Assembly: GCA_949298505.1 (NCBI GenBank) | Contig: CASFWW010000021.1 | Span: 1-35,431 of the forward strand | DNA from: Ornithoclostridium sp949298505 | Lineage (GTDB): Bacteria; Bacillota; Clostridia; Christensenellales; UBA3700 | Direction: 5' to 3' | DNA length: 35,431 bases | The notes under the pieces: generated by a model | Seen by the model: only the letters and a program-made list of their open reading frames with translations | Database searches by the model: none | Told to the model about the DNA's origin: nothing | Shown here: positions 7,646 to 16,666 of the stretch, piece after piece | Numbering within the stretch: position 1 is the first letter of the stretch | Layout of the letters: every line of letters begins with the position of its first letter | Position numbers and translations under genes: made by a program

Positions 7646-8221
7646 ATGAGTTACGACAGCGGAAAACTTCACATGTGTCAGGTCTGCGGAAAAAGACCCG
7701 CCACGGTATTTATAAAGAACAGCATCAACGGCAAGGTGATAGAAAGGGAGTTGTGCGCGGAATGTGCGGCGCAGCTTCAGGGCACGGATATGCTCGAGGA
7801 CATTTTCATGAACGGCGTAAACGGTCTGTTCTCGTCGATAATGGGCATGCCTTACGACGAAGACGAGAGACCACGCAGCAAAGAGCGCGCCTGCCCCAAC
7901 TGCGGAATGACTGAAAGGCAGATCAGGGAAACCTACACGTTCGGTTGCGATCAGTGTTACAGGACTTTTTCCGATCTTGCTTCCGAATTCGTTTCCAAAC
8001 TGGGCGGCACCGCTCACAAAGGGAGGACCCCTTCCGGTTACAAAGGGCTTTCGGGTGCGGACGTAACGCTGAGCAATCCGTCTGAAAAGAAGAGAGAAAA
8101 GAGCGTTGCGGAGCAGATCGAAGAACTTGAACGCAAGATGAAAGACGCGGCGGCACGCGAGGATTACGACGGAGCGCTCGCTTACAAGAAACAGATAGAA
8201 GAACTCAGGAGGAGGGGCTGA
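7646..8221 (+). CDS. mcsA: McsA, zinc-binding activator of McsB
   Basis: A 191-residue partner that activates the protein-arginine kinase McsB and links it to CtsR and ClpC. Four CxxC pairs are visible: C11/C14, C37/C40, C83/C86 and C101/C104, forming two zinc sites. A C-terminal UVR domain (about residues 153-188, with AREDYDGALAYKKQIEEL) matches the UVR segment inside ClpC. Its AGGAGG site overlaps the ctsR stop region, so translation is probably coupled; the start lies 4 bases after ctsR. Confidence 0.95.
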   Translation: MSYDSGKLHMCQVCGKRPATVFIKNSINGKVIERELCAECAAQLQGTDMLEDIFMNGVNGLFSSIMGMPYDEDERPRSKERACPNCGMTERQIRETYTFGCDQCYRTFSDLASEFVSKLGGTAHKGRTPSGYKGLSGADVTLSNPSEKKREKSVAEQIEELERKMKDAAAREDYDGALAYKKQIEELRRRG

Positions 8222-8223
8222 CA

Positions 8224-9222
8224 ATGGGCAGAGAAACGGACGACGTAGTCGTATCCACCAGGATCCGTCTGGCAAGGAATATCAAAGGTTTGCCTTTTCC
8301 CAAAAGGCTGAGCGGTCAGGAAGAGATCTACTCGGTGCTGATGAAAGGGGTCAAGGAAGCCTGCGACGAACTTTTCGAGACCAAATTCTATAAGATGTGC
8401 GACATTGACAGTCTTCTCGCGCAGTCATACGTCGAAAAACACCTGATCAGCAACGATCTGGTCAAGAACGTGAATTTCGGCGCGCTGGCTGTCAACAAGG
8501 ACGAGGACGTAGCCGTTATGATAAACGAAGAAGACCACATAAGAGAACAGTGCATCACAGAGGGCTTCGATCTCGACGGGGCGTATGAAAAGCTTGTGAG
8601 AGTGGACAGGAAGATATCTGAAAAACTGGATATCGCGTTCGATCCCGGGCTGGGATACCTGACGGCATGCCCGACCAATCTCGGCGCGGCGATGCGGGCT
8701 TCGGTGATGCTATTCCTTCCCGCGCTTACGATAAGCAAGAAGATGAATTCTCTGATAAACGAACTTCAGAGGCTGGATTTCACGACGAGGGGCGTGTACG
8801 GAGAAGGCAGCGAGGCTCAGGGCTTCATGTATCAGATATCCAATCAGGCTACGGTCGGAAAGAGCGAAGAAGACATAATAAAACTCGTCAAAAAGACTGT
8901 GGGAAGCATAATTGAAATAGAGCGCAAGGAGAGAGAAAACCTCAAGAAAGCGCTCGGAGTCGAACTTCAGGACAAGATCATGCGCGCATTCGGTGTGCTT
9001 ACGAACTGCTATCTGATAGATTCTGCGGAATTTTCGGAGCTGCTCGGGTACGTCAAACTCGGCGTGGCGCTGGGGTATATAGACAGAGATATGTCCAAAA
9101 TAAACAAATTACTCACGCTTTCTCAGCCGGCAATGCTGTGTATGCTTGCGGCGAAGGTGTTGCAACCGCGCGACAGGGACAAAGCGCGTGCGGCGCTCGG
9201 CAGAAAGTTTTTGGAGAAATAA
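8224..9222 (+). CDS. mcsB: McsB, protein-arginine kinase
   Basis: Phosphorylates arginines on CtsR and on misfolded proteins, marking the latter for ClpCP. Visible hallmarks are the phosphagen-kinase start VVVSTRIRLARNIKG, the catalytic loop with Cys in ACPTNLGAAMRASVMLFLP, and the C-terminal phosphoarginine-sensing RDxxRA-type motif in RDRDKARAALGRKFLEK. At 332 residues it is ~30 shorter than B. subtilis McsB, mainly at the C-terminal tail. It starts 2 bases after mcsA and has a strong AGGAGG within the mcsA end. Confidence 0.96.
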   Translation: MGRETDDVVVSTRIRLARNIKGLPFPKRLSGQEEIYSVLMKGVKEACDELFETKFYKMCDIDSLLAQSYVEKHLISNDLVKNVNFGALAVNKDEDVAVMINEEDHIREQCITEGFDLDGAYEKLVRVDRKISEKLDIAFDPGLGYLTACPTNLGAAMRASVMLFLPALTISKKMNSLINELQRLDFTTRGVYGEGSEAQGFMYQISNQATVGKSEEDIIKLVKKTVGSIIEIERKERENLKKALGVELQDKIMRAFGVLTNCYLIDSAEFSELLGYVKLGVALGYIDRDMSKINKLLTLSQPAMLCMLAAKVLQPRDRDKARAALGRKFLEK

Positions 9223-9234
9223 AGGAGGTAGGAT

Positions 9235-11793
9235 ATGAGTAATTTTTCTCAGGAATGTAAACAGGTTATAGTAAACGCTCAGCAGTATGCGGCGACGTCG
9301 GGAGGACTTCTCGGCACCGAGCATCTGCTGATGGGTATGGTTACGGCAAAGGAATGCCGCGCGGCGGCGATACTCAGATCGCGCGGGATCAACGAAAAGA
9401 CATTGCAAGGGTTGGTTCAGCCTACGGGCACGACGACGAGCAACGTCGAACTCAGCAACCGCGTTCAGTCCATTTTCAGATACGCAAAGAGCATTGCCGG
9501 ATCTATGGGACAGAGCGAGATCAGCTCGGACGCGCTTCTTTACGCGATGTTTGCCGAGCCGGACAGCGTTGCGGTAAGAGCGCTTGCGATGCTCGCCGAC
9601 GAAGACAGCATAAAGAACGCGGCGGCACAGTCGCTTCTGCGCGGAGACGTTGCGAACGTGATTTCAGATCAGCAGGACGGCTCGGAAGACAGAGAAGAGG
9701 ATTCTTTCGGATCCAAGCCTTCGGGCGCAAAGACGCGCAAACTTCCCGAAAGTCTGCGCAAATACGGAGTCGACTTGACCGAAAAGGCGGCTCAGGGCAA
9801 ACTTGACCCGATCATAGGCAGAAGCAAGGAGATCGAGAGGATAATCCAGATACTTTCAAGGCGTACCAAGAACAACCCTGTGCTGATCGGCGAACCGGGC
9901 GTCGGTAAGAGCGCGATAGTCGAAGGACTTGCGCAGGCGATCGTAAAAGGCGAAGTGCCCGAAACTCTGAAAAACAAGACGGTTTACGCGCTTGACATAA
10001 CCAGTCTCGTTGCAGGCAGCAAATACCGCGGCGAGTTTGAAGAAAAGCTCAAGAACGTGATCAACGACATCAAGAGCAACGGCAACATAATCGTATTTAT
10101 CGACGAGATCCATATGATCGTCGGCGCAGGAGACACAAAAGACGGCGCGATGGACGCGGCGAACATCCTCAAACCTATGCTGGCGAGAGGCGAAATGCAG
10201 ACCGTCGGCGCGACCACGATCGAGGAGTACCGCAAGTTCATAGAAAAGGACAGCGCGCTCGAAAGAAGATTCCAGCCCATCACCGTGGATCCGCCCAGCG
10301 TGGAGGACACCGTGACTATCCTCAAAGGCATACGCGAAAAGTACGAAGCGCATCACGGCGTCAGGATCACCGACGAAGCGCTCGAAGCGGCGGCGGAAAT
10401 GTCCGACAGATACATCAACGACAGATATCTCCCCGATAAAGCCATAGATCTGATCGACGAGGCTTCTTCAAAGAAAAAGACAGGTTCTTTCACTCTGCCC
10501 AAAGACGTCAGAGAACTCGAAGAAAAAGAGGCGAAACTCGCAATAGAAGAGAAAGCGTGCGCGTCGAGAGAGGATTACGAAGGCGCGGCGAAGATCCAGA
10601 AAGAAAAGAAGAAGATACACGAGGAGATCCTCAAGGCGAAAGAAGCGTGGATGAGTAACCGCGGAAAAGAAGAACTGACCGTGACGGCTGACGATATAGC
10701 CAACGTCGTGGCAACATGGACTTCCATCCCCGTCGTCAAGCTGACCGAAAGCGAAGCGGAAAGACTGCTCAGGATGGAAGACATCCTGAGAAAGAGAGTC
10801 ATAGGTCAGGAAGAGGCGATCAGCGCGGTCGCAAAGGCGGTAAGGCGCGCTAGAGCGGGCATAAAGGATCCCAAGAGACCCACCGGTTCGTTCATATTCC
10901 TGGGACCCACCGGCGTCGGTAAGACCGAACTGTGCAAAGCGCTCGCTGAGGCGATGTTCGGCGACGAAAACATGCTGATCCGCATAGATATGTCCGAGTA
11001 TATGGAAAAGGAGAACGTCTCCAAGCTGATCGGTTCGGCGCCCGGCTACGTCGGTTACGACGAGGGCGGACAGCTGACCGAAAAGGTCAGGAGAAAGCCG
11101 TATTCGGTAGTGCTTTTCGACGAAATAGAAAAGGCGCATCCCGACGTGTTCAACATCCTCCTGCAGATACTGGACGACGGCAGACTGACTGATTCTCACG
11201 GCAGAACGGTCAACTTCAAGAATACCATCGTGATCATGACGTCCAACGTGGGCGCGGGAGAGATAAAGGCTTCAAGGCTCGGCTTCGGCAGTAAGGACGA
11301 GGAGAAGAAGTACGAGGATATGAAGGAAAGACAGATGGAGGCGCTCAGAAAGAAATTCCGTCCCGAATTCCTCAACCGTATCGACGATACGATCATATTC
11401 CGTTCTCTCACAGAAGAAGACATGGGCAAGATCGTAGACATGCTGCTCGGTCAGCTCAGCAAGCGTCTGGCTTCCACCGGCATCACTCTCGAAGTCAGCG
11501 ACAAGGCGAAGGAGTATATCGTCAAGGAAGGAAGCAACGTGGAGTACGGCGCAAGACCGCTCAGAAGGGCGATCCAAAAGATGATCGAGGACGAACTCAG
11601 CGAAAAGATCCTGACCAAGGCGATCAAGGAGGGCGATTTCGTGAAGGTGGATTTCGACGGTGAAAAGCTGACGTTCACTCCGGCTGAGAAGAGCGGAACC
11701 GAGCCGGAAACAACAGAAGTTCAGACCGGGGGACAAGCTCCGGAAGCCGGAGCCGGGGACAAACCCGGCGACGACGGGAACGGCAACGCCTGA
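9235..11793 (+). CDS. clpC: ClpC, AAA+ unfoldase of the ClpCP protease
   Basis: An 852-residue HSP100 that unfolds arginine-phosphorylated or adaptor-delivered proteins into ClpP. The order is: two Clp-N repeats (1-145); AAA-1 with Walker A GEPGVGKS (219-226) and Walker B VFIDEIH (287-293); a middle domain with a UVR segment (about 440-475, ASREDYEGAAKIQ) that binds McsB; AAA-2 with GPTGVGKT (557-564) and VVLFDEIE (625-632); an LGF tripeptide (682-684) at the expected ClpP-docking loop; and a C-terminal D2 domain. The last ~35 residues are a Gly/Pro/Glu/Asp-rich low-complexity tail that the family core lacks. AAAGGAGGT precedes the ATG. It is the last gene of the ctsR operon. Confidence 0.97.
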   Translation: MSNFSQECKQVIVNAQQYAATSGGLLGTEHLLMGMVTAKECRAAAILRSRGINEKTLQGLVQPTGTTTSNVELSNRVQSIFRYAKSIAGSMGQSEISSDALLYAMFAEPDSVAVRALAMLADEDSIKNAAAQSLLRGDVANVISDQQDGSEDREEDSFGSKPSGAKTRKLPESLRKYGVDLTEKAAQGKLDPIIGRSKEIERIIQILSRRTKNNPVLIGEPGVGKSAIVEGLAQAIVKGEVPETLKNKTVYALDITSLVAGSKYRGEFEEKLKNVINDIKSNGNIIVFIDEIHMIVGAGDTKDGAMDAANILKPMLARGEMQTVGATTIEEYRKFIEKDSALERRFQPITVDPPSVEDTVTILKGIREKYEAHHGVRITDEALEAAAEMSDRYINDRYLPDKAIDLIDEASSKKKTGSFTLPKDVRELEEKEAKLAIEEKACASREDYEGAAKIQKEKKKIHEEILKAKEAWMSNRGKEELTVTADDIANVVATWTSIPVVKLTESEAERLLRMEDILRKRVIGQEEAISAVAKAVRRARAGIKDPKRPTGSFIFLGPTGVGKTELCKALAEAMFGDENMLIRIDMSEYMEKENVSKLIGSAPGYVGYDEGGQLTEKVRRKPYSVVLFDEIEKAHPDVFNILLQILDDGRLTDSHGRTVNFKNTIVIMTSNVGAGEIKASRLGFGSKDEEKKYEDMKERQMEALRKKFRPEFLNRIDDTIIFRSLTEEDMGKIVDMLLGQLSKRLASTGITLEVSDKAKEYIVKEGSNVEYGARPLRRAIQKMIEDELSEKILTKAIKEGDFVKVDFDGEKLTFTPAEKSGTEPETTEVQTGGQAPEAGAGDKPGDDGNGNA

Positions 11794-11828
11794 CGCATAG
11801 GCTGAACACAGAAGACCGGATAAACGAC

Positions 11829-11867
11829 GGGCGGCGGCGGAAATTTCCGTCGCCGTCTTTTGCTTTT
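11829..11867 (+). terminator. terminator of the ctsR-clpC operon
   Basis: A long GC-rich stem, with CGGAAA/TTTCCG at its centre and roughly 14 pairs including G-T pairs, is followed by TTTTGCTTTTTT. Confidence 0.85.
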
Positions 11868-11986
11868 TTACGGTTCTTTACGGTTTCGTTTTACTGAGAC
11901 GGAGCGGCACAGCCACGGCGCGCAGACGCGATAAAACTTTTTTGTCAAACAGGCAAAAAAATTATACGCATTTTTCGCACGTATAG

Positions 11987-11992
11987 TATAAT
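11987..11992 (+). promoter_or_regulatory. probable -10 element of the ZIP gene
   Basis: TATAAT lies within the near-palindrome AGTATA-A-TATACT (11985-11997). No good -35 is visible (TTATAC at 11962 is 19 bases away). The palindrome might be a regulator site, but no family is indicated. Confidence 0.4.
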
Positions 11993-12022
11993 ATACTCGA
12001 TTATGAGAATTGAGGTGTGAAA

Positions 12023-12820
12023 ATGAGCAATGCCGGTATAGTGGCACTCGGTTTTTCTTTGATATTTCTGTTTACGTGCGCCGGTTCTGCGACCGTATAT
12101 CTGTTCAAGGGGGAGATATCTCCCAAGCTGAACACGCTTTTTCTCGGTTTTGCCGCCGGCGTCATGATCGCGGCGACGATATGGTCTCTGCTTTTGCCGT
12201 CGATAGAAGGCGCAATGGAGATCTTCGACAACAAGTACCTTTCGGTGCTTCCCGCGGCGGTGGGATTTATAGTCGGCGGACTATTTCTGGTGCTTCTTGA
12301 TAAAGTCATTCCGCACTTCCACTTCGGAACGGATAAAGAGGAAGGGCATCACAGCAACTTCCAGAAGACGACCAAACTTTTCCTTGCGGTCACGATACAC
12401 AATATCCCCGAAGGCATAGCGGCGGGCGTCGCGTTCGGCGCGGCGGCGTCGCTCGGCGAGCAGTCGGCATATCTTTCCGCGCTTGGACTTGCGATCGGTC
12501 TCGGTCTTCAGAATTTTCCTGAAGGCGCATCTGTCGCGCTTCCGATGAAAAATCTCACCGGCAGCAAACACAAGGCGTTTCTTCTCGGTTCTTTCAGCGG
12601 CATCGTTGAGCCTATTTTCGCGTTTCTCGGGTTTTACCTGGCGGCTTTCGTAAGCGTGCTTCAGCCGTGGCTTCTCGCTTTTGCGGCAGGCGCGATGATA
12701 TTCGTCGTCGCAGAGGACCTTATCCCGGACGCAAAACTTTCAGATTATCCTCATCTCGGCACCTGGGGCGTCATGGTGGGTTTTGTCGTGATGATGGTCC
12801 TTGACATAGTGCTCGGCTGA
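12023..12820 (+). CDS. ZIP-family divalent metal transporter (GufA/ZupT-like)
   Basis: A 265-residue inner-membrane protein that should import zinc or a related divalent metal. It has about eight hydrophobic segments, a His-rich cytoplasmic loop (PHFHFGTDKEEGHH, about 97-110), and the paired metal-site helices TIHNIPEGIAAG (H126-G131) and LQNFPEGASVALP (N164-G168). An in-frame GTG lies two codons earlier, but GAGGTG at 12012-12017 is best spaced for the ATG at 12023. It has its own terminator and is probably monocistronic. Substrate specificity (Zn, Fe or Mn) cannot be read from the sequence. Confidence 0.9.
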   Translation: MSNAGIVALGFSLIFLFTCAGSATVYLFKGEISPKLNTLFLGFAAGVMIAATIWSLLLPSIEGAMEIFDNKYLSVLPAAVGFIVGGLFLVLLDKVIPHFHFGTDKEEGHHSNFQKTTKLFLAVTIHNIPEGIAAGVAFGAAASLGEQSAYLSALGLAIGLGLQNFPEGASVALPMKNLTGSKHKAFLLGSFSGIVEPIFAFLGFYLAAFVSVLQPWLLAFAAGAMIFVVAEDLIPDAKLSDYPHLGTWGVMVGFVVMMVLDIVLG

Positions 12821-12840
12821 ATATGTTTAACCCGGATAAC

Positions 12841-12866
12841 AAGAAGCCTTGAGGGGCTTCTTTTTT
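12841..12866 (+). terminator. terminator of the ZIP gene
   Basis: AAGAAGCC pairs with GGCTTCTT around a short loop, followed by T residues and then CATGC. Nearly the same hairpin terminates phoR (19683-19709). Confidence 0.92.
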
Positions 12867-12945
12867 CATGCTTTCAAGCTCGTTCTGTTTTAAAACCGGT
12901 TCGTTTCGCTCGAGTCGGGAGTATTGTTATACCCTGCGAAACGCG

Positions 12946-12973
12946 CTTACAAAAAACTTACAGAAGGCTGACC
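12946..12973 (+). promoter_or_regulatory. Pho-box-like direct repeats upstream of pstS
   Basis: CTTACA (12946), CTTACA (12957) and CTGACC (12968) recur at exactly 11-base intervals, the spacing at which PhoB/PhoP dimers bind. Their position 66-93 bases before pstS fits activation by the PhoB encoded in the same operon. The matching -10 element is not clear (TAAACT at 13006-13011 is a candidate). Confidence 0.65.
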
Positions 12974-13038
12974 GTTTTGCGGTGGTTGCTCCTGCGGATT
13001 TCTGTTAAACTCAGGGCAGAACAAAAGGAGGTAACAAT

Positions 13039-13854
13039 ATGAAATTCAGAAAGTTGATTATTCTTGCGGCGGTATGCGTGACTGTCGCGACGCTGGGTGC
13101 GTTTGCGTTTGCCGGATGCGGCGCTTCAAACGCTCAGGAAGTTATGATCACGGGATCCACTTCCGTGACTCCGCTCATGGAAAAGCTGGCGGAAGCATTT
13201 GAAGCAAAGAACCAGGACGTAACGATCCAGATCACCGGATCGGGTTCGTCTCAGGGTATTGCCGACGCTCAGAAAGGCGCGTGCGACATAGGCATGTCGT
13301 CCAGGGCGCTCAAAGACGAGGAGCTTGAAACGCTCGAATCCATTGAAATATGCAAGGACGGCATAGCGATCATCGTAAACAACGACTGCGAACTGACAAA
13401 CGTAACCAGCGCTCAGGTATACGGTCTGTATGCGGACGGCACTGCGATCGGAAGCGTGAACACTCCCGTAAACCGCAGTAACGGAAGCGGAACGAGAGAC
13501 GGTTTCAACGAACTGATCAAGAACGAAAACGGCGACAGCCTGAAAGAACTCAAAGAGTTGAAAGGCGAAACTCAGGATCAGACAGGAAGCGTGATCGAAA
13601 GAGTTGCCGGCGCAAAAAACGTAATGGGCTATATATCGCTCGGTTCGCTCAACGAAAGAGTGAAAGCGGTTTCGCTTGACGGCGTAGCGGCTACGGTCGA
13701 GAATATCAAATCGGGAGAGTACAAACTCCAGAGACCCTTTGTCCTGGCAATTAAAAAGGGAGCAGAACTCAGTGATGCGGCGCAGAGATTCCTTGACTTC
13801 GTCCAGAGCGAAGAAGGAAAGAAGATAATTGCCGAATATGGTTGCATAGTCTGA
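13039..13854 (+). CDS. pstS: PstS, phosphate-binding lipoprotein
   Basis: Captures inorganic phosphate outside the membrane and delivers it to the PstC/A permease. The 271-residue protein starts with a lipoprotein signal peptide ending at the lipobox FAGC (C27). Phosphate-site segments are ITGSTSVTPLMEKLAEAF, GSGSSQGIAD, MSSRALKDEE and RSNGSGTRDGF. AAAGGAGGT (13024-13032) precedes the ATG. It is the first gene of a six-gene operon with phoU and the phoB/phoR pair, and has Pho-box-like repeats upstream, so induction under phosphate limitation is expected. Confidence 0.95.
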   Translation: MKFRKLIILAAVCVTVATLGAFAFAGCGASNAQEVMITGSTSVTPLMEKLAEAFEAKNQDVTIQITGSGSSQGIADAQKGACDIGMSSRALKDEELETLESIEICKDGIAIIVNNDCELTNVTSAQVYGLYADGTAIGSVNTPVNRSNGSGTRDGFNELIKNENGDSLKELKELKGETQDQTGSVIERVAGAKNVMGYISLGSLNERVKAVSLDGVAATVENIKSGEYKLQRPFVLAIKKGAELSDAAQRFLDFVQSEEGKKIIAEYGCIV

Positions 13855-13858
13855 CGGT

Positions 13859-15826
13859 ATGAAAAAAATTCATAATTCTTCCAACCTTAAAGAGGGCGTC
13901 GCCAAGGCAATATTCGCTTTGGCGGCGTGCTTCGCCGTAATTTCGGTGGCGGCGATCATAGGGTATCTTCTGTACGCCGGGATTCCGGCTTTCAGAGAGA
14001 CGGGAGTGGGAAATTTTCTGTTCGGCACGTCATGGGCGCCGTCTTACGACGGACCGGCTTCTGAAAAATTCGGAATACTTCCGATGATCGTCGGGTCGAC
14101 GCTGGCAACCGGCGGCGCACTTCTGACGGGCGGAAGCCTGGGAGTGGCGGTTGCGGTATATATAGTGTATTTTTGTCCTGCGAAGCTCAAGAAGCCTCTG
14201 ATACAGCTCGTGAGCGTTCTTGCCGGTATCCCCAGCGTCATATACGGCTATTTCGGGCTGAAGCAGATCGTGCCTGCGCTTGCCGAAATCAGTCCCAACG
14301 GCAACGGCACGGGTCTTCTCTCGGTTTCGCTCGTACTGGGCATCATGATATTGCCGACCGTGGCAAGTCTGGCTAAGGACGCCTTTGTCGCGGTCCCAGG
14401 GAGTTATTACGAGGGCGCGCTGGCGCTCGGACTGACAAAGGAACAGAGCGTATTCAAGGTGATGGTGCCGTCGGCAAGGCAAGGCGTCATGACTGCGCTC
14501 GGGCTCGGGATCGGTCGCGCCGTCGGCGAGACGATGGCGGTAATAATGGTTGCAGGCAACACAGTCAGTTTCCCGGGAGGACTGTTCGACGGTTTCATGA
14601 CGCTCACCGGAAATATCGTAATGGACATGTCGTACGCATCCGGAGTGCACAGAAGCGCGCTGGTCGCGACCGGATTCGTTCTGCTGGTTTTCATCCTGAT
14701 ACTCAACGCGGCATTGTACGTCGTAAAAGACAAAAAGAAGGGAGAAGAAAGAAAAAAATTCCGTTTCGCGTTGCCTGTTCCTGAAGAAAACGCCGTAGAA
14801 AACAATGCGTTGAAAACGTCGGTAAAAATAAGGACGGCTTTTGCGAAAGCCTATAACCGTTGCGCAGACGGAGCAGAAGCGTTTTCAAAAAACGTGCGGA
14901 CGGGGCTGAAGAGATTTTCAGTCGGAGTCACCGCCGCGTTCGGCAGAAAAAAAACGGCGGCAGCAACGGACGCCGGTAGTGCAAAGTATGTAAAAAAGAC
15001 GGGGTATTACGTGTTTCTGCGCGTGCTTTGTACCGCAGGAACTCTGATCATGACGGGGGCGATCGCTTACCTTATCGGCTTTATCGTCGTAAAGGGAACG
15101 CTTGCGTTCACTGAGATCGGATTTTTGAATTTTCTGTTCGGCAAAAGCGGAGCGGGTAAAAACTCCCTTGCGCCCGCGTTCGTAAGCACGGGAGCGCTGA
15201 TAGGCATTGCGCTGGCAATTGCGCTTCCGGTGGGGATATGCGCGGCGATATATCTGGTCGAATATGCGAAAAAGGGGAGCAGGATCGTAAAAACGATAAG
15301 GCTGTTCACTGATACGCTTTCGGGCATACCCAGCATAGTTTTCGGATTGTTCGGCGTGATCGTTTTCAACGACGCTCTGGGACTTGGTTACAGTCTGCTT
15401 TCAGGCGGACTCACGCTTTCGGTTATGATATTGCCCACCGTGGTCAGGGCTGTCGAGGAAAGTCTGATCAACGTGCCGGCGTCTTACAGAGAAGCAAGTT
15501 ACGCGCTCGGCGCAGGCAAGCTTCATACGATAGTAAAGATAGTTCTGCCTTGCGCGTTGAAAGGCATACTTACCGCGACGGTGCTGTGTATCGGGCGTAT
15601 CGTGAGCGAATCCGCGGCATTGCTTCTGACCGCCGGATCCGTCAAGAATATGCCTAAAAGCATAATGTCGCCGGGCAGCAGTTTTGCGGTCATGATGTAC
15701 ATGTTCGCAAGCGAGGGGCTTTATATGAACGAAGCTTACGCAACTGCGCTCGTACTGATAGTGATAGTTGTGATAATAAACGCGCTTGTATTCGCGATAG
15801 ACAGAAAAAAGGAGAAAAAGAGTTGA
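13859..15826 (+). CDS. PstC-PstA fused phosphate ABC permease
   Basis: A single 655-residue frame encodes both permease subunits. Residues ~1-292 are PstC: six membrane segments, IPSVIYGYFGLKQIVPAL, and the ABC-contact loop SYYEGALALGLTKEQSVFKV. Residues ~293-380 form a charged, Lys/Ala-rich linker with no membrane segment. Residues ~381-655 are PstA: six segments, GIPSIVFGLFGVIVFN, and the contact loop SYREASYALGAGKLHTIVKI. The two subunits are normally separate and form a heterodimer. It starts 4 bases after pstS with no clear ribosome binding site, so it is likely coupled to pstS translation. Its stop overlaps the TTG start of pstB. Confidence 0.95.
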   Translation: MKKIHNSSNLKEGVAKAIFALAACFAVISVAAIIGYLLYAGIPAFRETGVGNFLFGTSWAPSYDGPASEKFGILPMIVGSTLATGGALLTGGSLGVAVAVYIVYFCPAKLKKPLIQLVSVLAGIPSVIYGYFGLKQIVPALAEISPNGNGTGLLSVSLVLGIMILPTVASLAKDAFVAVPGSYYEGALALGLTKEQSVFKVMVPSARQGVMTALGLGIGRAVGETMAVIMVAGNTVSFPGGLFDGFMTLTGNIVMDMSYASGVHRSALVATGFVLLVFILILNAALYVVKDKKKGEERKKFRFALPVPEENAVENNALKTSVKIRTAFAKAYNRCADGAEAFSKNVRTGLKRFSVGVTAAFGRKKTAAATDAGSAKYVKKTGYYVFLRVLCTAGTLIMTGAIAYLIGFIVVKGTLAFTEIGFLNFLFGKSGAGKNSLAPAFVSTGALIGIALAIALPVGICAAIYLVEYAKKGSRIVKTIRLFTDTLSGIPSIVFGLFGVIVFNDALGLGYSLLSGGLTLSVMILPTVVRAVEESLINVPASYREASYALGAGKLHTIVKIVLPCALKGILTATVLCIGRIVSESAALLLTAGSVKNMPKSIMSPGSSFAVMMYMFASEGLYMNEAYATALVLIVIVVIINALVFAIDRKKEKKS

Positions 15827-16611
15827 AGAATAACGAAGTTTGCGAGTTCGGGATCACGGAGACCGCGGTAAAAGTCAGAGACGTCAATCTGCATTACGGG
15901 TCGTTTCAGGCGCTGAAAGACATAAATATGGACGTTATGAGCGGGGAGATAACCGCGTTTATAGGACCGTCCGGCTGCGGTAAATCCACCCTGCTCAAAT
16001 GTTTCAACAGAATGAACGATCTTGTAGAGGGCTGCAGGATAGAAGGAAAGATAGAGATAGGTGGCAGGGATATATACGCCGCGGACACAAATCTGCAAAC
16101 GCTGAGAAAGAACGTGGGAATGGTGTTTCAGAAGCCCAACCCCTTTCCGCTCAGCATATACGACAATATCACTTACGGACCCCGGCTGTACGGTATAAAG
16201 GACAAGGCGCTTCTCGCCGCGATCGTCGAAGACAGCCTGAAACGCGCGGCGATGTGGGACGAGCTGAAAGACAGACTTGACAAATCCGCGCTTGCGTTGT
16301 CGGGAGGTCAGCAGCAAAGGCTGTGCATAGCCCGCGCGCTTTCAATGCGTCCCGGAATATTGCTGATGGACGAACCGACCAGCGCCCTTGACCCGATATC
16401 CACAGGAAAGATAGAAGATCTTCTTGCAGAACTCAAGGAAAAAGTCACAGTGATAATAGTGACGCACAATATGCAGCAGGCGGCAAGGATATCGGATAAG
16501 ACCGGCTTTTTCCTTCTCGGAGAACTAATAGAGTACGGCACGACGGAAAAGATCTTTTCAAATCCCGAAAAAGAGAAGACGGAAAGATATATTACGGGAA
16601 GATTCGGATGA
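15823..16611 (+). CDS. pstB: PstB, phosphate ABC transporter ATPase
   Basis: Energises phosphate import. The 262-residue protein has Walker A GPSGCGKS (48-55), Q-loop FQKPNPFPLSIYDNI, ABC signature LSGGQQQRLCIARAL, Walker B ILLMDEP and the H-loop VTHNMQQAARISD, all specific to the PstB family; it ends ERYITGRFG as expected. The start is taken as TTG at 15823, which overlaps the pstCA stop (TTGA) and has GGAG 8 bases upstream; no in-frame ATG precedes the ABC core. Confidence 0.96.
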   Translation: MKNNEVCEFGITETAVKVRDVNLHYGSFQALKDINMDVMSGEITAFIGPSGCGKSTLLKCFNRMNDLVEGCRIEGKIEIGGRDIYAADTNLQTLRKNVGMVFQKPNPFPLSIYDNITYGPRLYGIKDKALLAAIVEDSLKRAAMWDELKDRLDKSALALSGGQQQRLCIARALSMRPGILLMDEPTSALDPISTGKIEDLLAELKEKVTVIIVTHNMQQAARISDKTGFFLLGELIEYGTTEKIFSNPEKEKTERYITGRFG

Positions 16612-16666
16612 GGCTTCATCCGGCTTGCTTCAGACACATCAAAAATGATACAATACGAGGTGGACG

